The position numbers and the translations under genes were made by a program. From Paguma larvata (Eukaryota > Chordata > Mammalia > Carnivora > Viverridae), in the NCBI GenBank assembly GCA_030068075.1, contig CM057830.1, positions 25,018,247 through 25,082,246 of the forward strand: DNA of 64,000 nucleotides. Reading direction: 5' to 3'. A model generated the notes under the pieces. That model saw only the letters and a list, made by a program, of their open reading frames with translations. It was not told where the DNA came from and did no database searches. Below are positions 35,561 through 47,883 of this stretch, piece after piece (within the stretch, counting starts at the first letter, position 1; each line of letters begins with the position of its first letter).

Positions 35561-36284
35561 CTTTTTAAAATAGGAATGGTTTGAACAGAGGGTGAAAGAT
35601 GGAAGCTACCAGTAGGGCCATCAACCGTCCTGGTTGTCTGGGACTGAGGAGTACTTCATGATGTGGGACTTCGAATGCTAAAACCAGGACGGTCCCCTGT
35701 AAACCAGGCCAGTTGGTTACCATGGCAGAGAGGAATACATTAACGACCTAGACAAGGGAAGCTGGAGACAATTATTGGAGTGAGATCTGTCAGAGAAGGA
35801 AATGGATCTTAAAGGTCCCATCAAATTGACAAAGTCCAAGACACTGATGATGTAATTCCATTGTTAAAACTGAACATCCATTGTGAGAGATCACTTGTTT
35901 GTCCGTTGAGTTGTTGCCAAGGGCTTCAACACCATCACAGCTGTACAGTTCATTTCTTAAATATGAGTCACTAAGGATTAAAATGAGTCTAAAGAAAAGA
36001 CAAAGGAAGTTCTGTCATTACAAAGACATAAGCACCATTATTTTCACATCGTTGTCTGAAATTAAGAAAAGAAAGTGGATGGAAAGGAAGGGTATGTGAT
36101 ATATCATTAGAATTGGGGAAGATTTAGACCAGATATAAGAAAGGTTAAAAACCCCAGAAAAAAGGGGGAAATAGTTGGGTCGAGAAAATCAGAAGACAAA
36201 GAAAATGGTAATGTCTGTTGCTCTGTGGAAAAAACCATAAATAGGAATGTGCCATTTTAAGCATGGTGATAGTTATTCAAATTC

Positions 36285-36420
36285 TTCCATTTGTTCATTG
36301 AACAGATTTTGAGCACCTATATGTACAAGGCACTGTTCTAGGCAATAAGTATCAGTGGCCCTCGTGGTGTGGAGTTTAAAAGAGATAGGCTCATGGAGCA
36401 AATGCAAAAGCAAAGACAAC
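36285..36420 (+). repeat. Old dispersed repeat fragment, family not assigned
   Basis: 'tttgttcattgaacagattt', 'tgagcacctatatgtacaag' and 'gcactgttctaggcaataag' match the recurrent start motif of an old mammalian repeat. About 135 bp. Confidence 0.45.
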
Positions 36421-37165
36421 AATGACAGAGACTCAGGAAGAGTCTGCATTAAAATAATGGAAAATCAATTTTTCAATATCTAATTGACTTAACCATAAAC
36501 TGCATAAGAGTTCACTGTACTTTAAGAGGAAGGGAAACAGAGACGTTTTAAAACAAAAACAAGAACATTCCATGTCAGGAGACTTAACTCTCGGAATACT
36601 GCCTTGCCTCTCAAAGAAAGTCTATTTGAGGGACATTTGGGGAAATAGGCATTCCTATTTTTGTCTCATAGGTTAGGCTTAATATTTTTAAATCAGACAA
36701 GCAGGTTCGTTTGTGTGCTAATGTGAAAAAGGCATCAGATGTAGAGGCCTTCCTCCGGACACATACAGAATAATCTTTACATAGTTAGACATCAATATTC
36801 AGATGTTAAGATATTTACTTTCCGAATCCTTTGAACAGATTGTATGGTTTTCTTTAAAACTCACCCTCTTCCCCACAGCCCCCTTTTTACCTTTTCAAGG
36901 CAGCCAAGCCCGAGAGCCTAAAACAGTGATGTGGAAGGAACCAGAAGCAACTACTAAAGACCTAGAATATCTCTGGGAAAAGAAAGTGGTATTTCCGTCG
37001 TAGGAATGAGAAAAAAAATAGGCATATTAAATGGACACTTCCTTCAGCTCCTTAAGTTTCACAGAAGAATTTATACGAAGAATGCACTACAGAAGTGTAC
37101 TGGTGGGATATCCCAAGGTAAGTCTATTTGTTTGAAGGTGAAATGATCTGATAGTTAGCATTTAT

Positions 37166-37280
37166 TTATTACTTTTAAAGTTTATTTATTTATGCAGACT
37201 CTACATCCAATGTGGGGCTGAAAGTCACAACCCCGAGATCGAGGGCCACATGCTTGACCCACTGAGCCATCCAGGTGCCC
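37166..37280 (-). mobile_element. Short older CAN-SINE type, minus orientation
   Basis: About 115 bp without the CT-rich block, reading 'agactctacatccaatgtgg' and 'cactgagccatccaggtgcc'. It has an 18-bp flanking duplication with two mismatches (37148-37165 and 37281-37298), clear evidence of retrotransposition. Same structural type as the copy at 7967. Confidence 0.88.
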
Positions 37281-38129
37281 CTGATGGATAGCATTTATGT
37301 ATCACAAATACTAACCAACTGGGTGACTGACTACAAGCTGATTAGTTAGCTAATTAAAAATATTTATTTTGAATCTATTATGTATAGGATTGGGAAGATG
37401 TAGGAACATGATCTTTGTCCTTAAGGAGTCAATAGTTAGGTCGAATAGATATGTTTGTGGTGATAACTTTTATACTATGAATGTGTTACCGATGCAGAGT
37501 AAAGTATGGGTAAGTTAGGATTTACCTAAGGCTATCAGTTCATTAGTCACTTAGAATCCAAACCTTGAAATTCTTAAGCCAGGCCGAAGGTGAGTGATGG
37601 CCAAAAATGAAAGATCCCTGAATTATGATAACTTGGAAGCCACCTAAGTGGAAAATCCTAACGGCCATGAAGCAAGACAAAAACCTGAAAGTAATAGAGA
37701 AGAACCGAGTCATTGATTATTTGATTTTTTTCCCTGGCCTCTTCTCTTTACAGGAAAAAAAAACCAAATAGGGTGAATCTTACCTCAAATACCTATTAAT
37801 ACCATAAAGAGAAGTGGCTTAGAACCACGTGTAGAGAGGATGAAGGGTGAGATACTAAAGTGCTCGACGTACCTCAAGGAAGAGAGGGGTGGGATGAGAG
37901 CTCTGGGCACAGAGACTGACATTTTTGAGAGAAAAATGATACTGCTTTCACCTAGAGACAGTAGTCCTATCGCTATGGATGTAAGTCAAAATCCTCGCTT
38001 ATCCAAACACAGCTCTCTTTCAACCAGGAGCAATTTCCATGGAGCTGAATTTTATCTATATTCTCACCGAAGTGGCAAGTCTATATTTGTGTTATTCCAA
38101 CTGAAATCTCATGGAATGGCTATGCGTTA

Positions 38130-38325
38130 TTCACATTTGTCAGCAGAACTTGACAGAATCACCCTGCAAGGCAGACTGAGGTGGCAAAAACAATGTTCAA
38201 GTCTTGGGTGGGCCAAAGTGTGGCTGGGTGATCTAGAATCAGTCCCTACGACCTCTCTGAGCCTTTGCGTCCTCATTTGTAAAATGTGAGGGGTTTACTA
38301 AACACTTTACCTAAGTTCTAACATC
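38130..38325 (+). repeat. MIR SINE fragment
   Basis: 'gatctagaatcagtccctac', 'ctctctgagcctttgcgtcc' and 'tcatttgtaaaatgtgaggg' follow the 3' half of MIR. The 149-codon frame at 37840-38289 ends inside this element and is not a gene. Confidence 0.7.
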
Positions 38326-40489
38326 CAGTTGGAAAATTCTATAATCAAAACGTTTAGGTTGTTTAGGTCATTAATTGGCCATAAGCCTGTTACATGGTGG
38401 CAATCTGAGATAATCTCTTCGAGACACCATTACTAATGAAAAAAATTACAGCCAAAGCTTGGCACAGAGTGGATAATAAATTTTGTTGACTACATAACAG
38501 AACACCCAGTTAGAAAGCCAGAGTGTGTTATACGGAGGCCAGTTTGATTTAGATGCAGAACATGCTTGAGGGTGAAAGCCTGGCCTCATGAATTATTAGA
38601 GAAAAAAAATTAAATGCTGTCGATTGGGAAAAATTGAGAGCTCTTATTCTGGGCCTATTCTTACGTGCCAGATGCAAAGTTGAATGTAGCCTTTGAGTTA
38701 CTGAGTGGATTTTCCTCACGAGGAGGCCCTATTAGCTCCGTCTTCTTAATCTTGGATATTTCCTCCCTGAAGGAGATGTTCATGCCCACACATTCAGAAG
38801 TTAGAACTGCTGTTTGGGGCTTTTCCTCCAGTCTGAAGCATTAGTGAGGAGATGAGCGAACACTAGACAGACCCTAAAATTTAAAGTGATCTAATGGTGT
38901 CAGTCATTCAACAAATAGTTCCTGAGTGGGCACAGGACAAGGATGTGAACACAGCCACATCTACAAATTGATCACTGTTTTAGTTTTGTCCTCCTATATT
39001 ATCAGGCTAGTTTCCATATTATTTCTGCTTTTTCTATATGCCTCCCATACTGTTTTTACTTCTGATAAAAAAGTTGAATACATTCTGTTGCCACAATGAC
39101 ACTCCTCACTTAAAGAGCCACCATGTTTATTGAGTCTCGAACACACTGTCAATGTTTTATTTACTGAACGCTGATTTAGGGAGCATCGATGCCCAATGAA
39201 CTTGAAACTAAGATCTTGGAAAGGGGCAAGATCCAGAAATGTGGTTCATTGGAGTAGCAGGAATTCTGCCTCTAAGAATCTAAGGCAAATTCATGGGGAT
39301 TTGTGGAAGGAAGGAATCTGAATGAGGCAGCAACAGAAGAACAATAAAACAAAAAGACAAAGGATTCCCTTAAAGTTGATTTGAAATAGCTGGTATTAGA
39401 GAAGTTCTACAAATGGAGCATATGGAATATAAAGGAAAGGTCGAATCAACCTGATTTTTAAAAATTACACTAAAAACACTTAACATGAGATGTGCCTTCT
39501 CAAAGTTTTAAGTTAGTTCAACCCATGACTCCCAGTAGTGTTAAGTCTAGGCACTAGGTCGTAGAGCAGATCCCTAGAATGTATTCCTCCTGCACAAGTG
39601 AAACTTAATATTGAGCAGCAACTTCCCATTTCATCCTCTCCCCAGCCTTTCACAACTTCCCTTCCACTTTCTACTTCTAAGAGCTGGACTACATGATCAT
39701 CAGTAAATAAGATGGGCAAAAGGTCCATTTTGTTTCCACTCCACTTCTGAATGAAAGCGAAGATAATGGATCACAGTATCAGATACGTCTCAGCTGGTGT
39801 TTCAGACAGTCAATGACAAGAACAACCATCATTCGTGAGACTGAATCAGTTTCAAGCAAAGTCGAAAAATAAATGGACACATGTCAAGCCTGAAATTACT
39901 AAAAAAAATCTAAGTCCATTCAATGAGAAAACATTTTTGAGTGTTTCAGAGGAAAATGCATTCAACCAACTCCTTGTTGGGATTTACTTTTTTGGAAGCC
40001 TTTTAAACTAAAAGTTGCACTCTCGGAGATAGAGGGCATGGGCTAGAATAGAGTCCAGCCTGCTTGCAGATCTGTGATACCATGGAGGAATAGTTTAGTG
40101 CCCATGCAGCATCTTGAACAGCTGTTTGACTCTAAATCCTAGGCCTGGGCTGCTTCCAACAACCACTGGGGAAGTCACTTCCTACTGACAATAATGTTGT
40201 TAAGTTCTGAGATGACCTTGAGAAATCACTGGTGAAAGCTCAAACTATTCCCGTGGTATGGTCATTTAGAGAATCAGGTCGTAGGTTGTTGATCCTAAGC
40301 CCTAAATTTTGGAAATTCCTTCTGTAGCAATAGTACAGAGGAATTGATTATTAGGAGACCCTGTGACAAATTAAGTTATATCCATTCCCGGGAGGCTCAG
40401 CCAAAATTTGAGATTGTCAAGTCTAAGTGGTGAATAATTTCTGAATCATACCATTTGTCTCTGTCTATCAATACAATCTAAAAATGGAA

Positions 40490-41355
40490 GCTTTGTTTTG
40501 CTCCACGTACATGCCCTCATCCATGATCATTTCAAAGTCTTTCCCATCTCCATAAATGGTATCATCATTTCTCCATTTGTTCAAATCGGAGACTTCAGAG
40601 ATATCCTTGGCTCTTCACTTTCTCTCACATTCCACATCCCATGTGTCTTAAGTTTTGTCAGCTCTACCTTCAAAATATATCTTGGGCCAAAGAATTTTTC
40701 ACCATGTCTTTCATTTCCACTCTAGCCCAAGTCATCATTATCTCCTTCCCCAATGACTTCGACCCACTCCTAACTTTCTCCCTGCTTTCAGTTCTGCTCT
40801 TCCCAGTGTCCATTCTCGGTAGAGCAGCCAGAGTCAACTTATGGACACATGAAACCAGAGCACATCATCCCTGCTTATGGTCCCCCAGTGGTGTCTCCTT
40901 ATGCACAAAGTAAAATCTTCTCCAAATGATGGCAGACAACATGAATGATTATCTGGCCTTTGGCACTCTCTACAACCGACCACTAGCCCGTGCGGTTATT
41001 CCTTGAGCACACCAAAACTGGTCGTACATCTAGGCTTCTGTGTTCATGGCTTGTTCTGCCTCAAATATTCTTCACTCAAGGTCTTTGCTTGGCTCACTCC
41101 CTCAGACCTTTGGTGGAATAGAACCTCCTCAAGCAGGCCACCACCTCTCATTCTTTCTCTGGTCCTGTTTTATTTATTTTCTCTTGTTAGCACTGATTTG
41201 ATAGGAGGCTACATGTTAATTTATTGGTTTACTGCATCTTTTGCTCAGTACAATCTGAAGGTCCATGGGGGCAGAGTCTTGTTTTGTTCATTCCTTTATC
41301 CTCAGCCCTGGCAGAGGGTAGGCCGGCAATAAATAATCACTGAAAAAAATCAATA
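40490..41355 (+). repeat. L2 LINE, long 3' end segment
   Basis: The pyrimidine-rich plus strand runs through the L2 3' order: 'ggtcccccagtggtgtctcc', 'gtaaaatcttctccaaatg', 'gcctcaaatattcttcactc', 'ggtctttgcttggctcactc', 'cctcaagcaggccaccacct' and the terminal 'aaggtccatgggggcagagt' with 'ggcaataaataatcactgaa'. About 870 bp, one of the longer ancient elements here. ORFs of 75-109 codons in it are remnants or chance. Confidence 0.75.
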
Positions 41356-41929
41356 AATCCTAGGAGTCTGAGTTATGGTACAGTTTTTCCTAAAATGCGT
41401 TTTTTTTTTTTTGGTGGGGGGGGGCGGTAAGGAAGAATGCACCAAAAGATCAGAGGTTCATTTGAAAGTAAATGCATGTGTAAAAGCACTCTATAAAGGC
41501 AACGCCCTGTACAAATATTTTTGAAGAGTGTTTTTCAAGATAGCAGACGATTTCGACATGGTTAGAAAGAGGACTTCGGTAGGGAAGTCAATTTGTACAT
41601 TATTCATACTTTATTTTGTTATGCTCATTAAAGAAAAGTGGCAAATCCTAGATGGCTCCGTTCTCAAGTTTTGATGATGCAGCTAGTTTTCAGAAGGCTC
41701 CCTCGAATGCCTAGAAATGTAGTTCTAAAAATAATTTTAAAATCTTTTCTATTCAGCATTCTTAAATATGACTGCATAAAATATCAAACTTACACAAAAG
41801 TAGCTTAGTCCATTAGGGATAAAGAATAGATCCAAAAGATGTCTATTTCCAAAGTAATATCCAGATTTCTAAGTTTTTTTCTTGATTTAGCTGAATGTTT
41901 GGTTTTTAAGAAATTTGTAATTTATATTT

Positions 41930-42180
41930 AAGTTGTGAACTTTATTAGTAAAAAGTTATTCATGAAATGGTTTATTATCTTAACATCTGTAAGCTCTGTA
42001 GCCATGTTCTTCTTATCCCCACCTGCTATTGTCAAATTGTATTTTCTAGTCTTTTTCTTTATCAGTCTTGCTATGAGTTTATCGCTTTTATTGACCTTTT
42101 TAAAGAATAAACTTTTGGCTCTGTTGAGTAAAAAAAAATTCAAAAAAGACGTCTATTTGTCTATTTTTTTCCAACACAGC
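41930..42180 (-). mobile_element. Old L1 ORF2 fragment (reverse transcriptase-proximal), minus strand
   Basis: Read on the minus strand it matches the L1 ORF2 stretch between endonuclease and reverse transcriptase; the plus strand shows 'cttgctatgagtttatcgct', 'tttattgacctttttaaaga' and 'ataaacttttggctctgttg'. Degenerate, no intact ORF2. Same orientation as DMD, unlike most L1 pieces here. Confidence 0.7.
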
Positions 42181-44459
42181 AAGGCAGACAGCAAATAGTA
42201 GAAATAACGAACAGTGAATTTGCAGGCGAACCAAACTTGTTTAGAAACTCTAAGAGGCCAGGTCATCGAATGTTGGAATGAATTACCCTATCACAACCTT
42301 TTCTTGTTTTTCAGAGGTGCTAAGGAACAATACATTTTTTTTTTAGCACAGAGCTGACTTGAATCATAACATTCACAAATGGCACCCGAAGACATAATCT
42401 ATTTCCATGGAAAGAAAACGCAGCGAACTCATCAAGCTAACACACATACTAAACTGTACCCAAAGGAAGCAGGCTAGCATTGATAACAGAATTAGCTTAA
42501 ATAAATGTATAATCAACAACGTGATTCCAGGATAATTTTATTGAATTTCTGAACCTCTCTCTCACTTTGTGGTGACTTCTGAGGAAATCGAACATGCATA
42601 ATATATGACCTGACAAATGAACAAGTAAACTACTTTATTCCAGCCTTTTCATTTGTCAACAGCATCCACGCAATAATGGCTTTCTGTCCACTGTTTTAAT
42701 AATGTATGTATTGATTCCTTCCATCTAAATCTTAACCAGAAAATCTCAGAAAGCTTTGAAGGTGTCCTTAGCGGTCTCAAGGGAAGGCATTATAGAGATT
42801 TTTAAATTGAAAGATGAAAGCCTAATGACAAACAATTTCATTAGTACAAACGCAAACAAAAAGTCATTACCTACAGTGTTCTTACAATCAAGACCTAACC
42901 TCCATTTGGACTTGGGGTAGGAAGAAGGGAGTTGAATAGGCTGGTGGTTTATTGCAGTTCTCGTCAGAAATTTCCCACTATGATGTGCTCCTTTAAAACT
43001 CCTTCTAGGTTAATCACGGAAGTAGACAAGTAATAAATATCACTTTAGCGACCACTCAAGTAAAACAAAGGAAGTCAGTTTTAAAAATATATCTGGACCA
43101 GAATAATACACACTAATTGAAAACGAGTCAGTCTAGCGAGGCAAGTAATGAGGGACCGTAAAAGCCAGGATAATGTATTCAAAAGATATAAAAATTGGTC
43201 AGTTTATTTTTGCTAAGGCATATTTGGGCTTTAATTATTTATAACGCCTCACCGCATATGGAGCATTATTTTATTAATCAGGCTCGAGAGCCCTTTTTGT
43301 TGCAGTTTGCTATGCCACCCAGCTGGTTTAGGGAACACAGATCCACTCCCATGGGGGTGAAAATTGCTTTGGAGGGTAAGACTGCAGTCCCTAACTACCT
43401 GTGTGGAATGTCTCAGAGTTTTCCCTACAAGAAAAACATGAACCCCTCCATCACAGTGATTGAGAACAACAATATGTTTTTGTTCTAAGAGTACAAGACA
43501 TATGATACTGCACTATCAAATTTTATCATTAATCTGCAACGATACACAAAGAAAATGTAAATTGCCTCTTCCATAAACATCCCGATTTATAGAAAAGTGA
43601 AAAATATTTTTCTATCGTTTTGACTTCTGACATTGTAATGGGATTTGTATTCCCATAAAAAGTAGCAACCCGCGGCATTAATAATTTACAATAGATGGTA
43701 AGCAGGGCATGTGAAAAACAAGTGACACACCAAATACATGGGGAACAAGTTTCTGATAGCAAGGGACCCATCTTGATACTAAACATTCTCTATCAACAGT
43801 ATTTGAATCAAGAAACCCATAATGAGCAAGACGATTTATAATCCTGGAAATGTGGCAAAGTAAAGTAAGTCGACAAATACCAAATTTGTCAAAGACTAGA
43901 TCTTGACAGTTTTGTACTGATTACATTTCCTTTCTTCCTAAGTAAGTTCAGGAGATCTGATAAAGAGACCCAGTTTCAAGGATTTTCCTTTGTTCTTTTT
44001 GCCAACAGGCACCAGGAGCATTACTAACTAGACAGTAGACATTCCATTGCAACTATAAAAGGGCTACTGCATAAAGGTGACAAAACTCTAGAGTAAACAG
44101 GGTGCTAACCTGTTCTCTCATCATCACTTAGGAGTGATGATGTTCTTTGAGGGAGAAGAGTGTTTTGTGACAGGAATTTTTCTTAAGGATACAAAGAGAA
44201 GCTCATGAAAACACTGGGCCAGAACACAAGTAAAAACATTGGGCATCAAAGTAGCCCTACACAGTACAAATGGATGCTGAGTTGGGAATAAACAGAAAAA
44301 TCCTGCAGTTAGGAAGGAACCTCACTCCTTATTCTTTCTTTCCCTGCCCCTGGTCTCAGGAAACTAAAGAAGAATGAATAAGGTTAAGAATAGTTCACTG
44401 ATGGCTTTTTCCCCCTTCCTCCTTCCCTTCCTCCTTTTCTTCCTTAATTCTTTTGTTTC

Positions 44460-45290
44460 TTTATCTATTTTGTGTCTACTCTGTACTAGGCACTTTATAA
44501 AGTGCTGGGTATAAAAATGACAACCCTCTTCCTAAAAGAAGGCTTTTTGGAGCACATGGTTTAGTGACAGTGACTGACATTAATCAAATAATTGCACATA
44601 TACGTGATGACAAAGAATGTTAAGTTGCAAAGGAAAAGTAGACTGTGTATGAGAGCATGTAGAAGAAGATCTTGTCAAATGTGAGCAACAGGGAAAAGCT
44701 TGCTCGATGTCTGAGCCAAGATGTAAAGGATTAGTAGATGTTAACCAGGAAATTATGAAGGCATGGGGGTACATAGGAGGGACTTCAGACAGAGGACCAA
44801 CGTGTTCAAAGCACCACCTGAGAGTAACATGGGGAAATGGAGAAACTGAAAGAACATGGTATGGCTAGTGTCCAGAGGGCAAGAAAAGGGTAAGAAAAGA
44901 GAAGGTTGGGGCCCTTGTCGAGGATTTTGGTCTTTCTCCAGTGGCCCCGAGAAGCCACGAAAAGGGTTAAGATGAGGACTGACATAATTCAGTGTATGTT
45001 TTTACATAAATCACTCTGGCTAAAATGTAAAGACTGCATTGTAGGGTGGCAAGAGCAGATGCGGAAAGATTAGGAGATATGATCTTCTGTTACTATGGTG
45101 ATGACTGCAGTAGACAGAGCCAAGAAATATTCTGGAGGTAAACTGACTCAATGATGTATTGGGCTGGTCAATGGAAGGCTTGGTTTGTCATCCTGAAAAG
45201 GTGACTATACTGATCTGCTCTGTTGTTGTTTGGACAGGAAAAAGTACTTATTTAGATTCTCCAACTTTGGGGGTTTTGCAGACTGTACCC
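44460..45290 (+). repeat. Long old dispersed repeat, family not assigned
   Basis: It begins 'tgtctactctgtactaggca', and later holds 'agggttaagatgaggactga', 'ataaatcactctggctaaaa' and 'gactgcattgtagggtggca'. These parallel the segment at 33245-34340, so the two are copies of one family in the same orientation. Ends approximate. Confidence 0.5.
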
Positions 45291-46339
45291 AGAAAGAGAT
45301 AATAAAGCACAGGATCTCAGCATCTTGGGGAAGAGTTATTAAAATATCTTATGATTGAATCTAAGGTAGATTTGGAGGGAGGTGAAGATAGGGAGCTGTG
45401 GAACACATGTATAGAGCACAGAGTTATCAATGGGCTGGAAGTCCTGAGAAGTGAAAGAAAGGTATCAGACGGGTATCTGAACAAGCACACTAGCCAAGGG
45501 GGGATTAATTCACTTCAGTGTGGGGCATGTTACCCATAACTCTGGCATCGCTGTCACCCCAAATCATGTTACCAGTCATGAGATTCCTGCGTAAGAGGAC
45601 TGAGAATGAGTACTAACATTTTACCACTGTTAGCAAGTAACCGAAGCCAATAACCTGGGATACTGAGGAATTATTTATAATAAGATGCTGGCTAGTAGGC
45701 ACTGTGGAAATTTGGATGAAATTATTCATCTTATAGCTGAAGAACAAAGTAACAATCTCAATCTAACTTACAGAAGAATGTGACTAGATTCTCTCCTGAC
45801 TGCTAGTGCATTTGTCCAATGATTCATCTTCGGTTTCTAGAATTAGACTAAAATTATGCCTTTTGTAGAAACTCTGTCTCATTTCTTTATATCATATAAA
45901 TGCATTCTATTTAAAATGCCCTTCTGTCTCAATGAATGCTCTTCTACACATACACCAGTGTGTTTTGACTATTCAAAGTTAGAACATTTAAAAAATGTCA
46001 CCATTATATTCTTCTCTACCACAAAGCTAATTTAATGTTCTGAATTTTATGAAGGGGAATCGCTAAAGGAGAAACTGTCAGTTTTCTTGGCAATTTTTTT
46101 TGCAAAGACTCCTGGATCTTCCCTCATGTCCTCTTCCCTTTGAGCAATCTTCTATATCCTCTTCTCTGGAATAACAGAAACCCTTGACTTTTCTTCAAGA
46201 TGCTACCTTTGGCTGTGTCTCCACAGACATCTTTCTTTAAGTGTGGAACATACAAAAGTGACACCATTCTATCAAGCTTTTGTTGTTTGCTAGTCATTTA
46301 CTTGGTTTACTATTCATTTCTGTTCTTGCGCATTTTATT

Positions 46340-46480
46340 CTCATTTCAAAAACACTAATCAGCATCCAGTGTATGCCACACACTTTTCTAGGCACTAGGG
46401 TCTTGGAGGTGAGCAACCAAATCTCTGACTTCCTCACTTACAGCCTAGTAGAGAAAACAGAAATATAACAAAGAGCAAAA
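46340..46480 (+). repeat. Old dispersed repeat fragment, family not assigned
   Basis: Contains 'catccagtgtatgccacaca', 'cttttctaggcactagggtc' and 'acagcctagtagagaaaaca', the start motif also present at 16820, 36285 and 44460. Confidence 0.45.
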
Positions 46481-46847
46481 GAAAACAAAACAGAGAGAAA
46501 CAATCAATCACTGTTGGAGGATGAAAGTGAATGACTTGTTATTCTGACGCCTGGTAAAGTATCCTGCCTAATGTATAGGAACTGTATACTGGGTGCCCAA
46601 AGAGTAGATGAATGAACTTTTTTCTCGTAGGAGTATTCTGGCCAACAGATGAAGAAGAAATGATAGAAATAAGCAATTATCACATTGCAACCCCTAGATA
46701 TTGATCATGGACAGCTGCCCAAATCACCCAGACATAAGAGAAAACAAGACATTACATACCTCCCGAGGATGGAGGAATACACTACCATCTCTGAAGCGGT
46801 CTTCCCAAAAGCGTCAAGCCTGAATACGAACCAACCTGTTGAACCGT

Positions 46848-46960
46848 ACTGTTCAATATGGTTCAATATGGTAGCCACTAGGCACATCCGGCTACTGTGT
46901 GCTTGAAATGTAGCTAGTGTGCCTTGAGTTGGGCTGTAACTGTACGTTTTGACATAGTCT
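46848..46960 (+). repeat. hAT-type MER element fragment with a 10-bp duplication
   Basis: 'atatggtagccactaggcac' and 'gtgcttgaaatgtagctagt' are typical of short hAT-derived MER elements. The 10-mer 'gttcaatatg' is repeated in tandem at about 46853-46872. Confidence 0.6.
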
Positions 46961-46984
46961 GTTGAAATGGCAATATTTATTCTT

Positions 46985-47095
46985 GTATAGTTGTGTAAGA
47001 TATAACCATTAGAGCAAACGGGGTGAAATGCATAGGGAAACGGTATGGTTTTTGTAACTCACTGTGCATCTATAATTATTTCAAAATAAAAGTTT
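46985..47095 (+). mobile_element. L1M 3' end
   Basis: 'gtgtaagatataaccattag', 'ggtgaaatgcatagggaaac' and 'ctataattatttcaaaataa' mark an L1M 3' terminus. 5' truncated and antisense to DMD. Confidence 0.75.
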
Positions 47096-47349
47096 TAAAA
47101 AATGTGTTTAAGAGACAAATTAGCCACATGCAATGTATGAACCATATTTTAAGTCTTATTTAAACAAAAACCATGTTAAAACATTTAAGACATATATATG
47201 TTAAAAGTGGACAATTGAATAATGCCTGGATATTCATTAGAATACAATTATTGACATTTAAAAAGCATTATAGCAGCAATGTGGTCACACTTAAAGAGTG
47301 GATCCTTATCTTTTGAGATACTTTCTCAGTTGTTAATGAATTAAATGAT

Positions 47350-47520
47350 CCATGCTTGATATTTATTTCAAATAGAGAAGCAGTAGAAGTCTAGAAGAAG
47401 TAAGATTGGGCATGAGCTGATAATTGTTGAAGTCTTGATGGGTTCATGACTGTTTATTCGAGAATTCCATCTGCTTTGGTATATGTTTAATATTTTCCAT
47501 AATAAAATGTTTTTAAAAAT
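47350..47520 (+). mobile_element. L1M 3' end
   Basis: 'ctgataattgttgaagtctt', 'gatgggttcatgactgttta' and 'tattttccataataaaatgt' follow a different L1M 3' terminus. It lies about 200 bp from exon 57 in intron 57. Confidence 0.7.
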
Positions 47521-47726
47521 TGCTAAACGAGATGGGCAATTTCTTAAAGGATATTGTTAATGTGGATACTTTTGAGGTTTAAAATAATAATGACTTGGAT
47601 TATTTATGATTGACGCTTGGCTCAGCAGAGTGAAAAAGATTTCTAGTCAATTTCAACCAAAACTCATTTTAAAAGAGTCACGGAATGATTCGTCTGTGCA
47701 AGGCGCTAATCTTAAAAATGTCCTAC

Positions 47727-47883
47727 CCTGTGTACATCATTCTGCTTCTGAACTGCCGGAAAATCGCCTCCAATCGGTGCCTGCCGGGTTAGTTCATCAT
47801 CTTTCAGCTGTAGCCACACCAGAAGCTCCTGAAGAGAAAGGTGCAGACGCTTCCACTGGTCTGAACTGGCTTCCAAATGAGAC
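47727..47883 (-). CDS. DMD: Dystrophin exon 57 (start of spectrin repeat 23)
   Basis: This 157-bp exon equals human DMD exon 57 in length (human residues about 2797-2849). Its first base completes the split Arg codon begun in exon 56; it then reads [20 protein letters not shown] and ends [11 protein letters not shown] in phase 0. It contains the tryptophan-bearing helix typical of spectrin repeats ([17 protein letters not shown]). Acceptor TTTTTCAG after a pyrimidine-rich stretch; donor AGG|GTAGGA. One difference from the recollected human peptide: Ser to Thr in DDELSRQ, here DDELTRQ. The open frame on the minus strand runs a few codons into the intron (VGHF), an ordinary read-through. No disruption. 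Confidence 0.99.

Larger units (their letters stand above)
31372..47726 (-). other. DMD: DMD intron 57 (16.4 kb)
   Basis: Bounded by donor GTAGGA after exon 57 and acceptor TTCACAG before exon 58. It holds three CAN-SINEs, a 192-bp compound CT-rich microsatellite, an almost complete L2 3' end at 40490-41355, L1M ends, and parts of an unnamed old repeat. Stretches at about 31380-32660, 38330-40480, 42190-44450 and 45300-46330 show nothing recognisable beyond AT-rich intron and chance ORFs. Confidence 0.95.

Noticed and set aside
37840..38289. 149-codon plus-strand reading frame
   Set aside because: Its C-terminal third lies in a MIR element, it has no recognisable domain, and no splice or transcription context supports it.
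43195..43488. 97-codon plus-strand reading frame considered as a retrocopy
   Set aside because: The translation does not resemble any protein I recognise, and no poly-A tail or target duplication was seen.
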